From contig NZ_VRUA01000009.1 of NCBI RefSeq assembly GCF_008017535.1, positions 1 through 64,000 of the forward strand: 64,000 nt of DNA, in the 5' to 3' direction. Below the pieces are notes generated by a model. The model was not told where the DNA came from. It saw only the letters and a list, made by a program, of their open reading frames with translations, and did not search any database. Of the stretch, positions 43,241 through 52,496 are shown in pieces (position 1 is the first letter of the stretch; each line of letters starts with the position of its first letter). The position numbers and the translations under genes were made by a program. Origin of the DNA: Ottowia flava (GTDB lineage: Bacteria > Pseudomonadota > Gammaproteobacteria > Burkholderiales > Burkholderiaceae_C).

Positions 43241-44557
43241 ATGTCTTCCTCCACCGCTTCGCGCCGCGTTCTGACGGGCATTACGACCACAGGCACACCG
43301 CACCTGGGCAACTATGTCGGCTCCATCCGCGCGTCCGTGCGCGCCAGCCGGGCTCCCGGCGTCCAGAGCTTCTACTTCCTTGCCGACTACCATGCGCTCA
43401 TCAAGTGCGACGACCCTGAGCGCATCCAGCGCAGCACGCTGGAAATCGCATCAAGCTGGCTGGCTGCAGGGCTTGACCCGGAACACGTGGTGTTTTATCG
43501 CCAATCGGACATTCCCGAAATCCCCGAACTGAGCTGGTTTCTCACCTGTGTGACTGGCAAGGGTCTGCTGAACCGTGCCCACGCCTACAAGGCCATGCTC
43601 GACAAGAACGCCGCCGCCGGGCAGGAGCCCGACCACGACGTGACGGCAGGCCTGTTCATGTACCCGGTGCTGATGGCGGCCGACATCCTGATGTTCGACG
43701 CACATCAGGTGCCCGTGGGGCGCGACCAGATCCAGCACCTGGAGATGGCGCGCGACATGGCCTCCAGCTTCAATCACCTGTATGGCGAGCATCTGACGCT
43801 CCCTGAGGTGCTAATTGACGACAATGTGGCCTTGTTGCCAGGTCTGGATGGCCGCAAGATGAGCAAGAGCTACGACAACACCATTGCACTGTTTGGCTCG
43901 CAGGCGCAAATGCGCAAACAGATCATGTCCATCGTGACCGACTCGCGCGCCCCCGGCGAGCCTAAGGACACCGAGAGCTCGGCGCTGTTCCAGATCTACC
44001 GCGCCTTCGCGACCGATGACGAGACCGCGGCATTTGCTCGCGCATTTGACGAAGGCATTGCCTGGGGCGATGCCAAACAGGTGCTATTTGACCGTATCGA
44101 CCAGGAAGTCGGCCCGATGCGCGAGCGATATGCTCATTTGACTGCACACCCGCAGGAAGTCGAGGCCATCCTCCTTCGCGGGGCCGAGAAGGCTCGAGCC
44201 ATCGCCACGCCCAAGATGAGGGTCTTGCGACGAGCCGTCGGCCTGCGTGCGTTGGGCAGCACCGCCGCCACGGCCGTCGCGCCTGTCAGAACAAAAGGGG
44301 AGCTGGCCAGTTTCAAGCAGTACCGTGACTCCGACGGCCGCTTTTACTTCAAGCTGACCGAACCGGGAGGCCGGGTATTGCTGCAAAGTAACGCCTTCGA
44401 ATCACCCCGTGATGCAGGTAACGTCGTCAAACGATTGCAGACGGAGGGTGTTGCCGCGCTACCCGAACTGACAGCACACTTTGTACCCAATGATACCGTT
44501 GAACAAACGGATCTTGACGACGCGCTGACAAGGTTGGTATTGCACCACGCAGGGTGA
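43241..44557 (+). CDS. trpS: Tryptophanyl-tRNA synthetase with C-terminal DUF1508-like domain
   Basis: 438 residues. Class I motifs: HIGH-like TTGTPHLGNYVGS and DGRKMSKSYDNTI. The catalytic protein occupies about 1-350. The end (about 355-405) carries an extra domain: FKQYRDSDGRFYFKLTEPGG and QSNAFESPRDAGN, matching the small DUF1508/YegP fold. Charges tRNA-Trp; the role of the extra domain is unknown. Starts 24 bp after the M50 gene. Confidence 0.93.
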   Translation: MSSSTASRRVLTGITTTGTPHLGNYVGSIRASVRASRAPGVQSFYFLADYHALIKCDDPERIQRSTLEIASSWLAAGLDPEHVVFYRQSDIPEIPELSWFLTCVTGKGLLNRAHAYKAMLDKNAAAGQEPDHDVTAGLFMYPVLMAADILMFDAHQVPVGRDQIQHLEMARDMASSFNHLYGEHLTLPEVLIDDNVALLPGLDGRKMSKSYDNTIALFGSQAQMRKQIMSIVTDSRAPGEPKDTESSALFQIYRAFATDDETAAFARAFDEGIAWGDAKQVLFDRIDQEVGPMRERYAHLTAHPQEVEAILLRGAEKARAIATPKMRVLRRAVGLRALGSTAATAVAPVRTKGELASFKQYRDSDGRFYFKLTEPGGRVLLQSNAFESPRDAGNVVKRLQTEGVAALPELTAHFVPNDTVEQTDLDDALTRLVLHHAG

Positions 44558-44613
44558 ATTCCCAAGTCTTTTTGTCCGTCGGCCCCCGGGAGTATGGGCC
44601 CGGCAGTACATAA

Positions 44614-44660
44614 TGGGACATCGCCGTCCCATAACAACCCCATAACAATCCCAAAAAAGG
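44614..44660 (+). promoter_or_regulatory. Palindrome plus three 11-bp direct repeats before response regulator
   Basis: TGGGAC (44614-44619) and GTCCCA (44626-44631) form an inverted repeat. Overlapping it, three 11-bp units start CCCATAACAAC (44628), CCCATAACAAT (44639) and CCCAAAAAAGG (44650), one helical turn apart. Looks like a multi-site operator for a regulator, perhaps the adjacent LuxR-type protein. Confidence 0.5.
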
Positions 44661-44679
44661 GAGCGCAGGAGCACGGAGA

Positions 44680-45291
44680 TTGACTGTATATGTGATTGAT
44701 GACCACCCGTTGATGCGCGAAGCGGTGGTAATGCTGCTGCGACGCGTACGGCCAGGCGTAGAGGTGGTGGAGCTGTCTCAACTGTCCGCCATCGAGCGCG
44801 AAGTGGCCGACCGAGGAGAGCCGGAATTTTTCTGTCTGGACTTGAAGCTGCCCGACACCGTCGGCGTGTCCGGCGTGAAGTTCCTCAAGAACCAGTTCCC
44901 GGACGTGCCGGTCATCGTCATTTCCGCTTCTCCCGCTGAAGACGCGGAGGAATGGTGCCGCGCTGCCGGCGCCGATGCGTACATTGAGAAGTCGGCCGGC
45001 GCTGCGGAAATCACTACTGCACTGCGCTCCATGATGGTGATCGACAGCCAGTTGGGCGAGTTGGATGAGGCCACTGGTGAACTGGGTTTTGACACACGCC
45101 TGTCCAAACGACAGAAACAGCTCATCGTCATGCTGGATCAAGGGCTGTCCAACCGCGAGATCGCCGACCAGCTTGGCATCAGCGAGCACACCGTGAAGGT
45201 GCACCTGTGGCGACTGTTTCGTCGTCTAGGGGTCAAGTCCCGGACGCAGACGCTCCACTTCGCGCGCCGCCATGGTCTGTTGAGCCAGTGA
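44680..45291 (+). CDS. LuxR-type two-component response regulator
   Basis: 203 residues, TTG start preceded by CGGAGA. Receiver domain (about 1-120): YVIDDHPLMREAVV, phospho-acceptor Asp in FFCLDLKLPDT, Lys in YIEKSAGAAEI. LuxR-type HTH at the end: RLSKRQKQLIVMLDQGLSNR, EIADQLGISEHTVKVHLWRL. Probably phosphorylated by the convergent kinase at 45233-46681, with which it overlaps 59 bp at the 3' ends. Upstream 11-bp repeats suggest autoregulation. Confidence 0.88.
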   Translation: MTVYVIDDHPLMREAVVMLLRRVRPGVEVVELSQLSAIEREVADRGEPEFFCLDLKLPDTVGVSGVKFLKNQFPDVPVIVISASPAEDAEEWCRAAGADAYIEKSAGAAEITTALRSMMVIDSQLGELDEATGELGFDTRLSKRQKQLIVMLDQGLSNREIADQLGISEHTVKVHLWRLFRRLGVKSRTQTLHFARRHGLLSQ

Positions 45292-46681
45292 GTCGTTGTG
45301 ACTCTGGAGCAGGCTCGGAGAGCGGCACCTGCAGGCGAAACACCGTGCCTTTGGCGAGACGCGAACGCAAGGTGATCGGGTAGTCCATCAAGGCGGCCAA
45401 CCTGCGTACCAGCGACAAGCCCAGGCCAAAGCCGTCTTCGGTCCCACCTTGGGGGACCTTGTAGAACTCGCCGAAGATGTGGGCATGCTGGTCGGCCGCA
45501 ATGCCCATGCCCGTATCCCACACTTCGAACAGCAAACTCCCTTGGCACCGGCGCACGCCGAGCAGCACCCCGCCATGCGATGTGTAGCGAATCGCGTTCG
45601 AGATCAAGTTCCCGAGAATACGGCGCAAGATGATCGAGTCGGTCAAGATCACAGCATCGATCGAACGCGCGCGAAGCACCAATCCCTTCTGCACCGCCAG
45701 CGGACGGTATTGAACGAGCAGGTCCTTCAGCAGAGCGCCGACGTTGAGCGGCCGTAGGTTCAACTGCAGGTGATCGACATCTAGCTTAGCCAAATCGAAC
45801 AGCGAATCGAACAGGCTATTGATGGCCTGGGTGGCCTGCAGGATCTTGGGCGCAAGCTCCTCCACAAGGCGGGGCTCACTGCCCAGCCATTCGGCGTAGA
45901 TGCCCAGCGCGCTAATGGGCTGCTTGAGGTCGTGCGCCGCGCCGGCCAGAAAGCGGGTGCGGAACTCTGCCCCGCTGCGGGCCGCTCGCGTCTGCTCGCG
46001 CAGCGACTGGATCAGCAGCTGGTTCTGGTAGAGCAAGTCGATGACCTGCGCGTGGCGCGCGTGATGCACGCGGATCAGCCGCGCCAAAAGGAGCACGTAC
46101 AGAACCAGTGCAACGGGCATCCACCAGCGTCGCGGACCCAGCGGGTCGTACAAGCCCACCACCAGTTCCACCGCGACGCTGAGCGCGAGGCAGGCTGCGA
46201 ACACGACCAGATAAATCCTGGCCGAGCGCAGATGGGGTGCAAGGTAGCTCGTACGCCCAATGCCTCCCGCGATCACAGGCAGCCAGGCGATAAGAGCGTC
46301 GGTGGCCGGCAGGTAGCTAAAAAGCCCCAAGGGGGTCAGACCCCAGAACATCCCATTGAACACCCACAGGGGTTCCTGTTTGCGGGCATAGTTGAGCTGC
46401 TCTTCCATCGAATGCCCGCGCACCAGACGCTCGTAGTGCTTTCTTACCGTGGAACGCCAAACCACGTCGACCATGGCCAGCGAAGACCAGACCAGCAACA
46501 CGCCCGCCGGTACATGCTCGTAAGAGAGCATGACCAAGATCGCGGCCATCATGAGGGCCGAGAGCTGTGCCCCGCTCATGCTGCTGAAAAATGCGTTGTA
46601 TGACGCTGCTTCCAGCCAGTCCGCTTCCTTGCTCGGATCCACGGGCACGGTAATGGCGGCGGTAGGAATAACGGGGCGCAT
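45233..46681 (-). CDS. Membrane sensor histidine kinase
   Basis: 482 residues. The N-terminal half (about 40-210) has around six membrane segments (ALMMAAILVMLSYEHVPAGV; WLPVIAGGIGRTSYLAPHL; VALVLYVLLLARLIRVHH) and no large periplasmic domain. Then HisKA with H-box AGAAHDLKQPISALGIYAEW, N-box NLISNAIRYTS, G1 DTGMGIA and G2 GFGLGLSLV. Likely partner of the convergent response regulator. Stimulus unknown; with almost no sensor loop it may sense within the membrane. Confidence 0.88.
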   Translation of the reverse strand: MRPVIPTAAITVPVDPSKEADWLEAASYNAFFSSMSGAQLSALMMAAILVMLSYEHVPAGVLLVWSSLAMVDVVWRSTVRKHYERLVRGHSMEEQLNYARKQEPLWVFNGMFWGLTPLGLFSYLPATDALIAWLPVIAGGIGRTSYLAPHLRSARIYLVVFAACLALSVAVELVVGLYDPLGPRRWWMPVALVLYVLLLARLIRVHHARHAQVIDLLYQNQLLIQSLREQTRAARSGAEFRTRFLAGAAHDLKQPISALGIYAEWLGSEPRLVEELAPKILQATQAINSLFDSLFDLAKLDVDHLQLNLRPLNVGALLKDLLVQYRPLAVQKGLVLRARSIDAVILTDSIILRRILGNLISNAIRYTSHGGVLLGVRRCQGSLLFEVWDTGMGIAADQHAHIFGEFYKVPQGGTEDGFGLGLSLVRRLAALMDYPITLRSRLAKGTVFRLQVPLSEPAPESQRLTGSTDHGGARSGASASGT

Positions 46682-46693
46682 GGTAAATTTTAC

Positions 46694-46746
46694 TATCTAA
46701 ACAATAGCTGCCTGCGCACAACCAGACTGGTGTTCGGCTATATTTG
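46694..46746 (+). repeat. Dispersed repeat between kinase and aroC
   Basis: CAATAGCTGCCTGCGCACAACC, then a diverged second half. Lies in the 69-bp gap upstream of the kinase gene and reaches about the aroC stop. Confidence 0.65.
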
Positions 46747-46750
46747 CTCG

Positions 46751-47827
46751 CTACTCCGGGATCGACACGTCGCCACATTGCGCGCGCTGGCGCAGCGCGT
46801 GCTCCATCACCACCAGCGCCAAAAGCGCCTCCAGGATCGGCGTGGCACGAATACCCACGCACGGGTCGTGCCGGCCCTTGGTGATCACCTCCACCGGTTC
46901 CCCGACGGTATTGATGGACGCGCGGGGCACCAGCAGCGAACTGGTCGGTTTGACCGCCACCGCCACTTCCAGATCCTGCCCGTTGCTGATGCCGCCCAGC
47001 ACGCCGCCGTCGTGATTGGTCTCGAACCGGCCGCCCGGCAGGATGGCGTCGCCATGCATGCTGCCCTTGTGCGCCACGCTGGCAAAGCCGTCGCCAATCT
47101 CCACGCCCTTGACCGCGTTCAAACCCATCATGGCCTTAGCGATGTCGGCGTCCAGGCGGTCGTACAGCGGCTCGCCCAGGCCGACGGGCACGTTCTGCGC
47201 CGTCACGCGCAGGCGCGCGCCGCACGAGTCGCCCGACTTGCGCAGCACGTTCATGTAGTCCTCGATGGCCGACACGTCGGCCACGGGGGCAAAGAAGGGG
47301 TTGCCCTGCACATGCTCCCAGCCCTCGAAGCCGATCGCCAGTTCGCCCACCTGCGTCATGCAGCCCTTGAAGGTGGTGCCGTACTTTTGCTGCAACCATT
47401 TGCGCGCCACGGCGCCGGCGGCCACGGTGGGCGCGGTCAACCGCGCGGACGAGCGCCCGCCGCCGCGCGGGTCGCGGATGCCGTACTTGCGCCAATAGGT
47501 GTAGTCGGCGTGGCCCGGGCGGAAGGTTTGCAGGATGTCGCCATAGTCCTTGCTGCGCTGGTCGGTGTTGCGGATCAGCAGGCAGATCGGCGTGCCGGTG
47601 GTCTGGCCCTGGTACACGCCCGAGAGGATCTCGACCTGGTCGGGCTCGTTGCGCTGGGTGACGAACTTGCTGGTGCCTGGGCGGCGGCGGTCCAGCTCGG
47701 GCTGGATGTCGGCCTCGCTCAGCGCCATGCCGGGCGGGCAGCCGTCGATCACGCAGCCAATGGCTGGTCCGTGCGATTCCCCGAAATTGGTGACGGCAAA
47801 CAGTGTGCCGAAAGTATTGCCGCTCAT
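46751..47827 (-). CDS. aroC: Chorismate synthase
   Basis: 358 residues. Converts EPSP to chorismate using reduced FMN. Signatures: [20 protein letters not shown], the [20 protein letters not shown] region, [20 protein letters not shown] and [17 protein letters not shown]. Complete. Typical betaproteobacterial length. Confidence 0.96.
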   Translation of the reverse strand: MSGNTFGTLFAVTNFGESHGPAIGCVIDGCPPGMALSEADIQPELDRRRPGTSKFVTQRNEPDQVEILSGVYQGQTTGTPICLLIRNTDQRSKDYGDILQTFRPGHADYTYWRKYGIRDPRGGGRSSARLTAPTVAAGAVARKWLQQKYGTTFKGCMTQVGELAIGFEGWEHVQGNPFFAPVADVSAIEDYMNVLRKSGDSCGARLRVTAQNVPVGLGEPLYDRLDADIAKAMMGLNAVKGVEIGDGFASVAHKGSMHGDAILPGGRFETNHDGGVLGGISNGQDLEVAVAVKPTSSLLVPRASINTVGEPVEVITKGRHDPCVGIRATPILEALLALVVMEHALRQRAQCGDVSIPE

Positions 47828-47881
47828 GCGCCGATTATCCCCAACCGGCAGCGCGCCCGGCGCCGTGGCGGCCTCGAACGC

Positions 47882-48346
47882 TCAGGGGAAATCGGTATCG
47901 GTCTTGCCGTTCTCTTCCGGCCAGTCGCGGATGTAGGCCTTGAGCATGCGGTTCTCGAAATTCTGGCTGTCCACCACGGCCTTGGCGACGTCGTAGAAGC
48001 TGATCACGCCCATCAGTTGGCGGTTGTCGATGACCGGGAGGTAGCGCGCATGGCGGTCCAGCATCATGCGGCGCACCTCGTCCATGTCGGTTTCCATGGT
48101 GCAGATCAGCGGGCCGGGGTCCATGGCGCGGTACACCGTCGTGCTGCCGAAGCTGCCGCCGTTTTTCACGGCGGCCTGAATCACCTCGCGGAAGGTCAGG
48201 ATGCCGACCACGCGCCCGTGCGACATCACGACGAGCGAGCCGATGTCGCGCTCGGCCATCAGTTGGGCGGCGTCCGCCAGGCTGTCTTCGGGCGTGATCG
48301 TGTACAGAACGTTGCCCTTCAGACGCAGAATATCGCTGACTTTCAT
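47882..48346 (-). CDS. CBS-domain pair protein
   Basis: 154 residues from MKVSDILRLKGNVLYTITPE; the frame extends further upstream but lacks support. Two CBS motifs (about 8-65 and 78-135), for example SLADAAQLMAERDIGSLVVM and RMMLDRHARYLPVIDNRQLM. CBS pairs bind adenosyl nucleotides and sense energy or redox state. No attached catalytic domain. Just downstream is aroC; upstream diverges the sulfhydrylase gene. Confidence 0.88.
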   Translation of the reverse strand: MKVSDILRLKGNVLYTITPEDSLADAAQLMAERDIGSLVVMSHGRVVGILTFREVIQAAVKNGGSFGSTTVYRAMDPGPLICTMETDMDEVRRMMLDRHARYLPVIDNRQLMGVISFYDVAKAVVDSQNFENRMLKAYIRDWPEENGKTDTDFP

Positions 48347-48447
48347 GTGAAGCTCCGGTGTCGCGCGCAGGCGACAGTCCCGGGAAATATAGCCCACAAT
48401 GCGTGGCTTGACCGACCCGGCCCCCGGCCACAACCAGAGGAGACGCC

Positions 48448-49758
48448 ATGTCCGGCTACGCCGACCCTGGCTTTGACACGCTCGCACTGCACGCAGGCGC
48501 CGCCCCCGACCCCAGTACCGGCGCGCGCGCCGTGCCGATCCACCTGTCGACGTCCTTCGTCTTCGAATCCAGCGACCACGCGGCCGCCCTCTTCAACCTG
48601 GAACGCTCGGGCCACGTCTACAGCCGCATCAGCAACCCGACCAACGCGGTGCTGGAGCAGCGCGTGTCGGCGCTGGAAGGCGGCATTGGCGCCATCACCA
48701 CGGCCAGCGGCCAGGCAGCGCTGCACCTGACGGTGGCCACGCTCATGGGCGCGGGCAGCCACATCGTGGCCAGCACGGCACTGTACGGTGGCAGCCAGAA
48801 CCTTTTGCATTACACGATGCGGCGCTTCGGCATCGAGACGACCTTCGTCCAGCCCGGCGACATCGACGGCTGGAAGGCCGCGATCCGACCCAACACCAAG
48901 CTCCTGTTTGGCGAAACCGTGGGCAACCCGGGGCTGGATGTGCTCGACATCCCGACCGTCGGCCAGATCGCCCACGAAGCGGGTGTGCCGCTGCTGGTCG
49001 ACTCCACCTTCACGACGCCCTACCTGCTCAAACCCTTCGAGCACGGCGCCGATCTCGTCTACCACTCGGCCACCAAGTTCCTCTCGGGGCACGGTACGGT
49101 GATCGGCGGCATCGTGGTCGACGGTGGCAGCTTCGACTGGGACAAGAGCGGCAAGTTCGCCGAACTGACCGAAACCTATGACGGCTTCCACAACATGGTG
49201 TTCAGCGAGGAAAGCACCGTGGGTGCCTTTCTGCTGCGCGCGCGCCGCGAAGGCCTGCGCGACTTTGGCGCCTGCCTGAGCCCGCACAGCGCCTGGCTGA
49301 TCCTGCAGGGCATCGAGACCCTGCCGCTGCGCATGGAAAAGCACATCGCCAACACCGAAAAGGTGGTGCGCTTCCTGGCCGAACACCCGTTCGTGCAGAA
49401 AGTGGGCCACCCGCTGCTCGAATCGCACCCCAGCCACGCGCTGGCCGGCCGCCTGCTCAAGCACGGCGCCAAAGGCGCGGGCAGCGTGTTCAGCTTCGAC
49501 ATGAAAGGCACGCGCGAGCAGGGCAAGAAGTTCATCGAGACGCTGAAGATCTTCAGCCACCTGGCCAACGTGGGCGATTGCCGCAGCCTGGTCATCCACC
49601 CGGCCAGCACGACGCATTTCCGCATGAGCGACGAGGCCCTGGCCGGCGCGGGCATCGGCCCCGGCACGATCCGCCTGTCGATCGGGCTGGAGGACGCCGA
49701 CGACCTGATCGACGACCTGAAGCGCGCGCTGAAAGCGGCCGAGAAGGCGGGGGCGTAA
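48448..49758 (+). CDS. O-acetylhomoserine sulfhydrylase-type PLP enzyme
   Basis: 436 residues. Cys/Met metabolism PLP family: FDTLALHAGAAPDPSTGARA, SRISNPTNAVLEQRVSALEG, ASGQAALHLTVATL, and the PLP-lysine motif HSATKFLSGHGTVIGG. Length and STSFVFES pattern fit MetY (O-acetylhomoserine aminocarboxypropyltransferase) better than the shorter MetZ, but the acyl donor cannot be proven from sequence. Ribosome site AGGAGA. Confidence 0.88.
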   Translation: MSGYADPGFDTLALHAGAAPDPSTGARAVPIHLSTSFVFESSDHAAALFNLERSGHVYSRISNPTNAVLEQRVSALEGGIGAITTASGQAALHLTVATLMGAGSHIVASTALYGGSQNLLHYTMRRFGIETTFVQPGDIDGWKAAIRPNTKLLFGETVGNPGLDVLDIPTVGQIAHEAGVPLLVDSTFTTPYLLKPFEHGADLVYHSATKFLSGHGTVIGGIVVDGGSFDWDKSGKFAELTETYDGFHNMVFSEESTVGAFLLRARREGLRDFGACLSPHSAWLILQGIETLPLRMEKHIANTEKVVRFLAEHPFVQKVGHPLLESHPSHALAGRLLKHGAKGAGSVFSFDMKGTREQGKKFIETLKIFSHLANVGDCRSLVIHPASTTHFRMSDEALAGAGIGPGTIRLSIGLEDADDLIDDLKRALKAAEKAGA

Positions 49759-49766
49759 CCATGAAC

Positions 49767-49848
49767 CCCCACGTTCCTCACTTCGTGTATTCACTGCCCC
49801 CCGAGGGGGCGCAGGCCTCCCTTGGGGCGGCCCGGCGGGAGTCCTGAC
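49767..49848 (+). repeat. CCCCCCGAGGGGG-type dispersed repeat
   Basis: ACGTTCCTCACTTCGTGTAT, then the palindromic core CCCCCCGAGGGGGC (about 49797-49810), CTCCCTTGGGGCGGCCC and GTCCTGACC. A second repeat family I recall from Comamonadaceae intergenic regions. It fills the gap between sulfhydrylase and hydrolase genes. Confidence 0.6.
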
Positions 49849-49849
49849 C

Positions 49850-50656
49850 ATGCACATCCAAGTCAGCGGCGCGCCGCTTTACGCCTACACGGGCGGCAAG
49901 GATTTCGATGCCGCCAAGCCCACCGTCGTGTTCATCCACGGCGTGCTCAACGACCACAGTGTGTGGATCCTCCAAAGCCGCTACCTCGCCAACCATGGCT
50001 GGAACGTGCTCGCCATCGACCTGCCCGGCCAGGGGCGTAGCGGTGGGGAGCCGCCCGCGACGGTGGAGGCTGCGGCCGACACCGTGCTGGCGCTGCTGGC
50101 CGCGGTCGGCGTGGAGCAGGCCGCGCTGGTCGGTCACAGCTTTGGCTCGCTGATCGCGCTGGAGGCGGCGGCGCGCTCGCCTGCCCACGTCAGTCATCTG
50201 GTGCTGGCGGGCACGGCCTTCCCAATGAAGGTGTCGCCCGCGCTGCTGGAGGCATCGGTCAAGGCGCCCGAAAAAGCCATCGCCATGGTCAACACCTTCT
50301 CGCACAGCACGCTGGCGCCGCCGCCCTCGTCGCTGGGCCCCGGCACCTGGCTGTATGGTGGCTCGCGCGCGCTGATGCGCCGCGTGCTGGCCAGCAACCC
50401 CAAGGTGAACGTGTTCTACACGGGCTTCAAGGCCTGCGACGACTATGCCGGTGGCGAGCAGGCGATGCCCGCGGTGCATTGCCCCACCCTGTTTCTGGTG
50501 GGCAAGCACGACCAGATGACGCCGCCCAAGTCGGCCAAGGCATTGGCGCAGCATGCGCGGCTGGCGCAGATCGTCGAAGTCGAGGCCGGACACGCGCTGA
50601 TGACCGAAGCGCCGGACGAAGTGCTGTTCGCATTGCGCGATTTTCTGGCGGCCTGA
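49850..50656 (+). CDS. Alpha/beta-fold hydrolase
   Basis: 268 residues. Oxyanion HGVLNDHSVW, nucleophile elbow LVGHSFGSLIALE, acidic residue near LFLVGKHDQMTPPK, and His in VEAGHALMTEAP. No signal peptide. Substrate unknown; likely an esterase or related enzyme of the BioH/MhpC-like class. Confidence 0.88.
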   Translation: MHIQVSGAPLYAYTGGKDFDAAKPTVVFIHGVLNDHSVWILQSRYLANHGWNVLAIDLPGQGRSGGEPPATVEAAADTVLALLAAVGVEQAALVGHSFGSLIALEAAARSPAHVSHLVLAGTAFPMKVSPALLEASVKAPEKAIAMVNTFSHSTLAPPPSSLGPGTWLYGGSRALMRRVLASNPKVNVFYTGFKACDDYAGGEQAMPAVHCPTLFLVGKHDQMTPPKSAKALAQHARLAQIVEVEAGHALMTEAPDEVLFALRDFLAA

Positions 50657-50695
50657 TCCAAGCGCTCGATGGGCGAGAATCACGGCGTCAGCTAC

Positions 50696-50754
50696 TTTTT
50701 CAATAGCTGGCCGCGCTTATTCCCGTAGGACTGAGGCCTGATTTGACTTGAAAT
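50696..50754 (+). repeat. Dispersed repeat at yihY 3' end
   Basis: TTTTTCAATAGCTGGCCGCGC, spacer, GGACTGAGGCC and TGATTTGACTTGAAATC. The yihY-like stop and last residues (DFKSNQASVLRE) are encoded by the opposite strand of this copy. Confidence 0.7.
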
Positions 50755-52030
50755 CGCCTTTGGCCTTCGCCTGCGGCAGAGCATCGGCCGCGTGGGGCGC
50801 GGGCACGTTCAGCAGGTCGGCCACGGTGAGGCCGGCCACCCCTTCGTTCTGCCACCAGGCGTCCAGCGCGCGGTCGGGCTTGAGCAGCAGGCGCTCGACC
50901 AGCGGGCGCAGGGGCTCCTTGGCGGGCTCGATCAGCAGCACGTGGCGCGGCTCTTCGTTGTCGCGGTCGGTCGCCAGCTGGCCGACCCAGTCCAGCGACG
51001 CCAGGGCTTCCAACACCGGGCTGAGCTGCAAGCTGTCGACCCGCAGCAGGTTGGCCAGCTGCGGCAGCTTCAGGCCCCGCGTGGCCGTGCCGCGCATGCG
51101 TGCCAGGGCCTGCAGCACTTCTACCGCCAGCTGAAATTCCCAGCCCGGCCCACCGCCGCGCCGCGCCACGCCCGAGAGCAGGCTGGGCAGGTAGGCCGCG
51201 ATGACGGCGCCGAACAGCACGATCAGCCAGCTGAGGTAGATCCACAGCAACAGGATCGGCACCGTGGCGAAGGCCCCGTAGATCAGCGAATACGTGGGCA
51301 TGCTGGACAGGTACCAGCCCAGGATCTGCTTGGCCAGACCGATGCACACGGCCACGAACACCGCGCCAGCCAAAGCGTGCTTCCACTTCACCGGCGTGTT
51401 CGGCACGAAGCGGTACAGCAGCGTCAGGCCACCGACCATCAAGGCGGCCTGCAACGTGTCCAGCGCCAAGTTCAAACCGCCGGGCATCACGGGGATCAGT
51501 CCGCGCGAATGGCTGACCACGTAGGAGGTGATCGCCAGGCTGCCGCCCAGCACCAGCGGCCCCAGCGTCAACGCGGCCCAGTACACCAGCAGGCGCTGGC
51601 CCAGCGGGCGGCGGGCGCTGACGCGCCAGATGGCGTTCAGCGTGTGGTCGATCGTCAGCATCAGCGACAGCGCCGTGATGAACAGCACGGCCAGGCCAAC
51701 GGTGCCCAACTCGCTCGCCTTGGTGGCGAACTGGGTAAGGTAGTCCAGCACGTTGCGGGAGATGCTGGCGGGAATCAGGCTGTCGATCAGCCACTGCTCC
51801 AGCGCGTCCTTCAGCTCGGCAAACAGCGGGAAGGCCGTGAACACCGCTAGCACCACGGCAAAGAACGGCACCAGTGCCAGCGTGGTCGTGAAGGTGAGCG
51901 AGCTGGCCGTCAGGCCAAGGCGGTCCTGCTGGAAGCGCTCCCACAGCGTGGCGGCCGTCGGCAGCACCGGGAAGTCGGTGATGTCCGTGACAAAGGTCCG
52001 CAGCCGGTTCTTGAGCCCGTCCAGATTCAT
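50717..52030 (-). CDS. YihY/BrkB-family membrane protein
   Basis: 437 residues from MNLDGLKNRLRTFVTDIT. Six membrane segments after residue 35 (LTFTTTLALVPFFAVVLAVF; VGLAVLFITALSLMLTIDHT; ALMVGGLTLLYRFVPNT; AFATVPILLLWIYLSWLIVL), then a cytosolic helical tail with a winged-helix-like stretch (RGLKLPQLANLLRVDSLQLS). Family function unproven despite historical RNase BN naming. The last 12 residues come from a dispersed repeat. Diverges from the DUF2069 gene. Confidence 0.88.
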   Translation of the reverse strand: MNLDGLKNRLRTFVTDITDFPVLPTAATLWERFQQDRLGLTASSLTFTTTLALVPFFAVVLAVFTAFPLFAELKDALEQWLIDSLIPASISRNVLDYLTQFATKASELGTVGLAVLFITALSLMLTIDHTLNAIWRVSARRPLGQRLLVYWAALTLGPLVLGGSLAITSYVVSHSRGLIPVMPGGLNLALDTLQAALMVGGLTLLYRFVPNTPVKWKHALAGAVFVAVCIGLAKQILGWYLSSMPTYSLIYGAFATVPILLLWIYLSWLIVLFGAVIAAYLPSLLSGVARRGGGPGWEFQLAVEVLQALARMRGTATRGLKLPQLANLLRVDSLQLSPVLEALASLDWVGQLATDRDNEEPRHVLLIEPAKEPLRPLVERLLLKPDRALDAWWQNEGVAGLTVADLLNVPAPHAADALPQAKAKGDFKSNQASVLRE

Positions 52031-52052
52031 GGTCGGTATGATGCCACCGCCC

Positions 52053-52463
52053 ATGCCCTCGCCTTCCGTTCCTGCACCAGCGCCCTCCCCCTCGTCCGCC
52101 CGCACCACGCGCGCCATCGCCGTGCTGGCGCTGCTGGCGCTGACCGCGCTGTGCCTGGCGTGGGAGCTCTGGCTGGCGCCGCTGCGCCCGGGCGGTTCCT
52201 GGTTGGCACTCAAGGCGCTGCCGCTGCTGCTGGCACTGCCCGGACTGCTGCGCATGCGCATGTACACCTACCGCGCTCTGGCCTTGTTCATCTGGCTGTA
52301 TTTCGTCGAAGGCGTGGTACGCGCCACCAGCGACCGCGCGCCGTCGTCTTACTACGCGTGGGGCGAAGTGGTGTTGGTGGTGATCCTGTTTGTGGCGTGC
52401 ACCGCGCACATCCGCCTGCGACAGCGCGAGGCCAAGGCGGCGGCCGCGGTTTCAGGCACCTGA
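52053..52463 (+). CDS. DUF2069 membrane protein
   Basis: 136 residues; ATG 52053 or 52038, neither with a strong ribosome site. Four membrane segments (TRAIAVLALLALTALCLAWE; SWLALKALPLLLALPGLL; YRALALFIWLYFVEGVVRA; GEVVLVVILFVACTAHI) and the GGSWLALKALPLLLALPGLL region typical of DUF2069. Role unknown. Confidence 0.8.
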   Translation: MPSPSVPAPAPSPSSARTTRAIAVLALLALTALCLAWELWLAPLRPGGSWLALKALPLLLALPGLLRMRMYTYRALALFIWLYFVEGVVRATSDRAPSSYYAWGEVVLVVILFVACTAHIRLRQREAKAAAAVSGT

Positions 52464-52496
52464 CCTGCCGCCCGCGGAGCGCGCGGCGGACGCGGC

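Noticed and set aside
46730-48730. 666-codon plus-strand frame
   Set aside because: Shadow of aroC and the CBS gene, both clearly identified on the minus strand.
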